Assembly (NCBI GenBank): GCA_964538355.1
Contig: CAZIFC010000009.1
Coordinates: forward strand, 4,322 to 68,321
Source: Bilophila sp964538355
GTDB taxonomy: Bacteria; Desulfobacterota; Desulfovibrionia; Desulfovibrionales; Desulfovibrionaceae
DNA length: 64,000 nt
Direction of reading: 5' to 3'
The notes beneath the pieces are model-generated. The model made no database searches. It was not told the DNA's origin and saw only the letters and a list, made by a program, of their open reading frames with translations. Made by a program: the position numbers and the translations under genes. Position 1 is the first letter of the stretch. Every line of letters begins with the position of its first letter. This document shows, one piece after another, positions 60,720-64,000 of the stretch.

Positions 60720-62933
60720 GTGCTAGACATATCGACATTGAACCCGGCGCAGCTTGATGCGGTGACCGCCCCGGATGGCCCGGTGCTCGTCATCGCGGGC
60801 GCGGGCAGCGGCAAGACCCGGACCATCGTCCACCGGCTGGCGTGGCTGGCGGAGCAGGGCGTGCCGCCGGATCAGATGCTGCTGCTCACCTTCACCCGCA
60901 AGGCCAGCCGCGAGATGGTCGTCAGGGCGACGGATCTGCTCGGCTACAGCCTCGGCGGCGTGCACGGCGGCACGTTCCACAGCTTCGCCTTTTCGGTGCT
61001 CCGGCAGTACCGGCCCGCCTGGGCGGAAGGCCCGGTGACCGTCATGGATTCGGCGGACAGCGCGTCCGCCATCCAGCAGTGCAAGGAACGCCTCAAGGTG
61101 GGCAAGGGCGACCGCTCGTTTCCGAAGACGCAGGCCATCATCGGACTCCTCAGCAAGGCGCGGAACAAGGAAATCCCCCTGCGGGACGTGCTCCAGCGCG
61201 AAGCCCTGCACCTGCTGCCCCACGAGGACGCGCTGGAAAGCATCGGCGAGGCCTACAGGCAGTTCCGCCGCCAGCACGGCCTGCTGGACTACGACGATCT
61301 GCTGTTCGAGCTTGAGGATCTGCTGAAGGGCGATCCCGGGAGCGGACGCGAGGGGCTGGCTCCGCTGTTCCGGGAACGCTACCGCCATATCATGGTGGAC
61401 GAATATCAGGACACCAACCGCGTACAGGCCCGGCTTGTGCGGCTGCTTGCCGGAGACGCCGGCAACGTCATGGCGGTAGGTGACGACGCCCAGTCCATCT
61501 ACGCCTTCCGGGGTGCGGATGTCCGCAACATTCTGGACTTTCCCAAGCTGTTCCCCGGAACGCGGGTTGTCCGGCTGGAGGAGAATTACCGGTCTACGCA
61601 GCCCGTGCTGGATATCGCCAATGCGGTGCTGGCTCCGGCTTCGGAAGGGTTCCGCAAGAATTTGTTCACGCGCCGGGAACGCACGCCCCAGACGCCGAAG
61701 GTGCGGCTTGTCCGCCCCATGAGCGATCTGACGCAGGCCAATCTGGTCGCAGCCCGCGTCGAGGAGCTGCTGGATCGCTATCAGGCAAAGGAGATTGCCG
61801 TACTGTTCCGGGCGGGCTACCAGTCCTACCATCTGGAAGTGGCCCTCTCCAAGCGGGGCATCCGGTTCCGCAAGTACGGCGGCCTGCGCTACACCGAGGC
61901 CGTGCACGTCAAGGACGTGGTGGCGTTCGTGCGGCTGGCGATCAACCCGCTGGACATGCCCTCTTTCGAGCGCGTGGCCGGGCTTTCCCGGGGGGTGGGA
62001 ACCAAGACCGCGCAGAAGCTCTATCAGGTGGCGGTGCAGGGCGACTTTGACGCCTTGCGGCAGGCCTGCACCAAACATCCCGAGCTGTGGTCGGATATGC
62101 TCCTGCTCGACAGGCTCCGCCAGCACAATCTGACACCCGCCGCCCTCATTGAAATGGTCATCGAGCACTACTTGCCGCGCCTTCAGGCCATCTTCCCCGA
62201 CGACTGGCCCCGCCGCCAGCAGGGGCTTGCCGAACTGGCCCACATCGCCTCAGCCTATACGGATCTGGAACAGTTCGTGGCCGATCTTTCACTGGAAACG
62301 CCCGAGGAAGAGGCGGAGGAAGCCGACGCCGACAGCAAGATCGTCCTCTCGACCATCCACTCCTCCAAGGGGCTGGAGTGGGACGCCGTGATCCTGCTGG
62401 ATCTGGTCGAGGATCGCTTCCCGTCCCGGCACGCGCTGGTGCGTCCCGAGGATTTCGAGGAGGAGCGGCGGCTCATGTATGTGGCGTGTACCCGTGCCCG
62501 CGAGAACCTGGAGCTTTCCGTCCCCGCCACGCTGTACAGCCGCCAGAACGGAGGGAACGAACCGGCGAATCCCAGCCCGTTCGTGCGCGAGCTGCCGTTC
62601 GGCTCACTGGAAGAGTGGCAGGAAGGGTATACGGGCCGCCTGTCCAAACGCAGCGTGCCCCTTGCCGGGGACCCGGCGTTCGCCTCTGTGCCGTCGGCTC
62701 CGCGCGGGCTGTCCGGTTCGGATGCCGGACGCCTCAAGCCGAAGCCTGCGTACGCCGTGCCCGATCCGGTTCCCGCCAGAGGCAAAGGCGGCGAAGGGCT
62801 TGGCTTTTGCCGCCACAAGGTGTTCGGACGGGGCAAGATTGTGGAACAGCTCCCGCCCGACAAGTGCCGGGTAAACTTTCCCGGTTTCGGCTTCAAGGTT
62901 ATTCTCAGCGCGTTTCTGACAATGGAGGAATAA
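60720..62933 (+). CDS. UvrD/PcrA-family DNA helicase
   Basis: 737-residue superfamily 1A helicase. Walker A GAGSGKTRTI (motif I), Walker B-type VDEYQDTNRVQ (motif II), motif III GDDAQSIYAFRGA, motif IV LEENYRSTQ, motif V IVLSTIHSSKGLEWD and motif VI YVACTRARENL are all visible. The C-terminus (KVFGRGKIVEQLPPDKCRV) is the Tudor-like element of PcrA/UvrD that binds RNA polymerase. It likely acts in DNA repair, replication restart or transcription-repair coupling. Start GTG 60720 has an ACGGAG site. thiL begins immediately after the stop. Confidence 0.92.
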   Translation: MLDISTLNPAQLDAVTAPDGPVLVIAGAGSGKTRTIVHRLAWLAEQGVPPDQMLLLTFTRKASREMVVRATDLLGYSLGGVHGGTFHSFAFSVLRQYRPAWAEGPVTVMDSADSASAIQQCKERLKVGKGDRSFPKTQAIIGLLSKARNKEIPLRDVLQREALHLLPHEDALESIGEAYRQFRRQHGLLDYDDLLFELEDLLKGDPGSGREGLAPLFRERYRHIMVDEYQDTNRVQARLVRLLAGDAGNVMAVGDDAQSIYAFRGADVRNILDFPKLFPGTRVVRLEENYRSTQPVLDIANAVLAPASEGFRKNLFTRRERTPQTPKVRLVRPMSDLTQANLVAARVEELLDRYQAKEIAVLFRAGYQSYHLEVALSKRGIRFRKYGGLRYTEAVHVKDVVAFVRLAINPLDMPSFERVAGLSRGVGTKTAQKLYQVAVQGDFDALRQACTKHPELWSDMLLLDRLRQHNLTPAALIEMVIEHYLPRLQAIFPDDWPRRQQGLAELAHIASAYTDLEQFVADLSLETPEEEAEEADADSKIVLSTIHSSKGLEWDAVILLDLVEDRFPSRHALVRPEDFEEERRLMYVACTRARENLELSVPATLYSRQNGGNEPANPSPFVRELPFGSLEEWQEGYTGRLSKRSVPLAGDPAFASVPSAPRGLSGSDAGRLKPKPAYAVPDPVPARGKGGEGLGFCRHKVFGRGKIVEQLPPDKCRVNFPGFGFKVILSAFLTMEE

Positions 62934-63932
62934 ATGTCCGATCTCGTTTCCGAGGATCATGTCCTCGCCCGCATCGCTTCGCATTTCCCCAACGAAGGGC
63001 CTGACGTGCTGCTTGGGCGCGGGGACGACTGCGCCGTGCTCGGTGTTTCCGGCCCGCTGTGCATCAGCACGGATTTGTTCATGGAAAATGTGCACTTCCG
63101 GCGTTCCTACTTTTCCCCGGAAGACATCGGCTGGAAGGCCCTTGCCGTGAACCTGAGCGATCTTGCCGCCAACGGCGCGCGTCCGATGGGGTTTACCGTG
63201 GGGCTTGCCCTGCCCCCCGAAGCCGGGATGCCGCTGGTGGACGGGCTTTGTGCGGGCATGGCGGAGCTGGCCTCCCAGTCCGGCGTTCCGCTGGTGGGCG
63301 GCGATCTTTCCCGGGCCGACAGGCTGCACCTGTGCCTGACGGTTTTCGGACAGGCCGAAAAGACCCTGCTGCGGGGCGAGGCGGAACCGGGAGACGTGAT
63401 TTTCATGATCGGCAGGGCTGGCTTGGCCCGCACCGGACTCATGCTGCTCGAAGAGCAGGGACGCGCCGCAATGGAGGCGTGGCCCGTGCCGTGCGAGGCG
63501 CATTTGCGGCCTGCGCCGCGCCTCAAGGAAGGGATGCGGCTGTCCCGTCTGGCGGCGGACTGGGGACGCGAGAAGGGCGACCCAAGCTGCGGGCGGCTTG
63601 GCCTGATGGATCTTTCCGATGGCCTGGCCCGCGATCTGCCCCGTCTGGTGGGCGCGGGAAAGGGCGTGGAGCTGGACGAGCTGATGCCGCATCCTGAAAT
63701 TGTCCGGTTCATGCGGGCACGGGGCGAGGCCGATCCGGTTGCCGCGGGGCGTCGGCAGGCGTTTCTCGGCGGTGAGGATTACGCGCTCATCGGAACCTGT
63801 TCGCCGGAACTTGCCGTGCACGTCATGGTTGCCAACGCCGAAACGACCATGCTCGGCAAGGTCACGGATGACGGTCTCATCCGCATGGGCGGCGTACCCC
63901 TTTCCGGCGGCTTTGATCATTTCGCGGACTAG
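62934..63932 (+). CDS. thiL: Thiamine-monophosphate kinase
   Basis: 332 residues. The AIRS-like ATP-grasping fold is visible: LLGRGDDCAVLGV with ISTDLFMENVHF, AVNLSDLAANGARPMGF, VGGDLSRADRLHL, and LMDLSDGLARDL, GGEDYALIG near the C-terminus. The enzyme makes thiamine diphosphate from TMP, the final step of vitamin B1 synthesis. The start ATG 62934 directly follows the helicase stop (TAAATG), so the two are translationally coupled. The last 68 nt of the window after its stop contain no feature. Confidence 0.94.
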   Translation: MSDLVSEDHVLARIASHFPNEGPDVLLGRGDDCAVLGVSGPLCISTDLFMENVHFRRSYFSPEDIGWKALAVNLSDLAANGARPMGFTVGLALPPEAGMPLVDGLCAGMAELASQSGVPLVGGDLSRADRLHLCLTVFGQAEKTLLRGEAEPGDVIFMIGRAGLARTGLMLLEEQGRAAMEAWPVPCEAHLRPAPRLKEGMRLSRLAADWGREKGDPSCGRLGLMDLSDGLARDLPRLVGAGKGVELDELMPHPEIVRFMRARGEADPVAAGRRQAFLGGEDYALIGTCSPELAVHVMVANAETTMLGKVTDDGLIRMGGVPLSGGFDHFAD

Positions 63933-64000
63933 CCGGGGAACGGGCGGGGCGGTTGCCGCGTTTTCTTTCCGATTGTTCCAGTAGACACAAGGCCCGGTTT

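Overview
The window comes from a high-GC, Gram-negative, dissimilatory sulfate- or sulfite-reducing bacterium, most likely of the Desulfovibrionaceae. The evidence is a complete dsrMKJOP operon, a complete qrcABCD operon, a selenocysteine-containing [NiFeSe] hydrogenase and lipid A/Kdo-type envelope genes. I cannot name the species. Almost the whole window is densely packed core chromosome. No integrase, transposase, prophage or CRISPR array is visible.

Layout. 1-8 kb: a MoeA/periplasmic-binding-like fusion (cut by the left edge), uvrC, an acidic coiled-coil protein of unknown role, and an odd Arg-rich / chorismate mutase-like / EPSP synthase-like fusion. 8-16 kb: two carriers (TauE/SafE, AEC), an AmiC-type amidase, a 36-bp TC microsatellite, and a giant double-ASKHA CoA-dehydratase-activase protein. 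16.8-22.5 kb: an RsbRD-like protein followed by dsrMKJOP. 22.8-30.4 kb: an alpha/beta hydrolase, comEC, a class V aminotransferase overlapping murI, a pyridoxal kinase-like gene and a pseudouridine synthase. 30.5-35.6 kb: an msbA-like exporter, a double acyltransferase and murJ. 35.6-44.6 kb: mixed housekeeping genes (cupin, asnS, dedA, lprI-like, map, O-acetylhomoserine sulfhydrylase, an RRM protein, a Tat-exported unknown) and two tRNAs, Thr(CGT) and Ser(TGA). 45.3-50.1 kb: qrcABCD. 50.3-51.8 kb: cvpA and mazG. 52.0-54.5 kb: hysB-hysA. 55.2-60.1 kb: a six-gene cluster that looks like a pathway for a CMP-activated keto-deoxy sugar acid. 60.7-63.9 kb: a UvrD/Rep helicase and thiL.

How the genes fit together. 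The hydrogenase would oxidise H2 in the periplasm and pass electrons to type I cytochrome c3. Qrc moves electrons from cytochrome c3 to menaquinone, and DsrMKJOP moves them between the quinone/periplasm side and the cytoplasmic DsrC trisulfide. Much of an H2-to-sulfite electron chain is therefore encoded within 38 kb, although DsrAB, DsrC and cytochrome c3 are not in the window. The msbA/acyltransferase pair and the CMP-sugar cluster point to lipopolysaccharide or surface glycan assembly.

Most worth a second look: the UGA-selenocysteine hydrogenase, whose true end lies 22 codons past the apparent stop; the CMP-sugar-acid cluster; the fused DUF374-LpxL acyltransferase; the EPSP synthase-like fusion that appears to have lost catalytic motifs; and a family of about 80-110 bp palindromic intergenic elements found in eight places, mostly just after the ends of genes. 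All calls come from reading the sequence; no database search was run.
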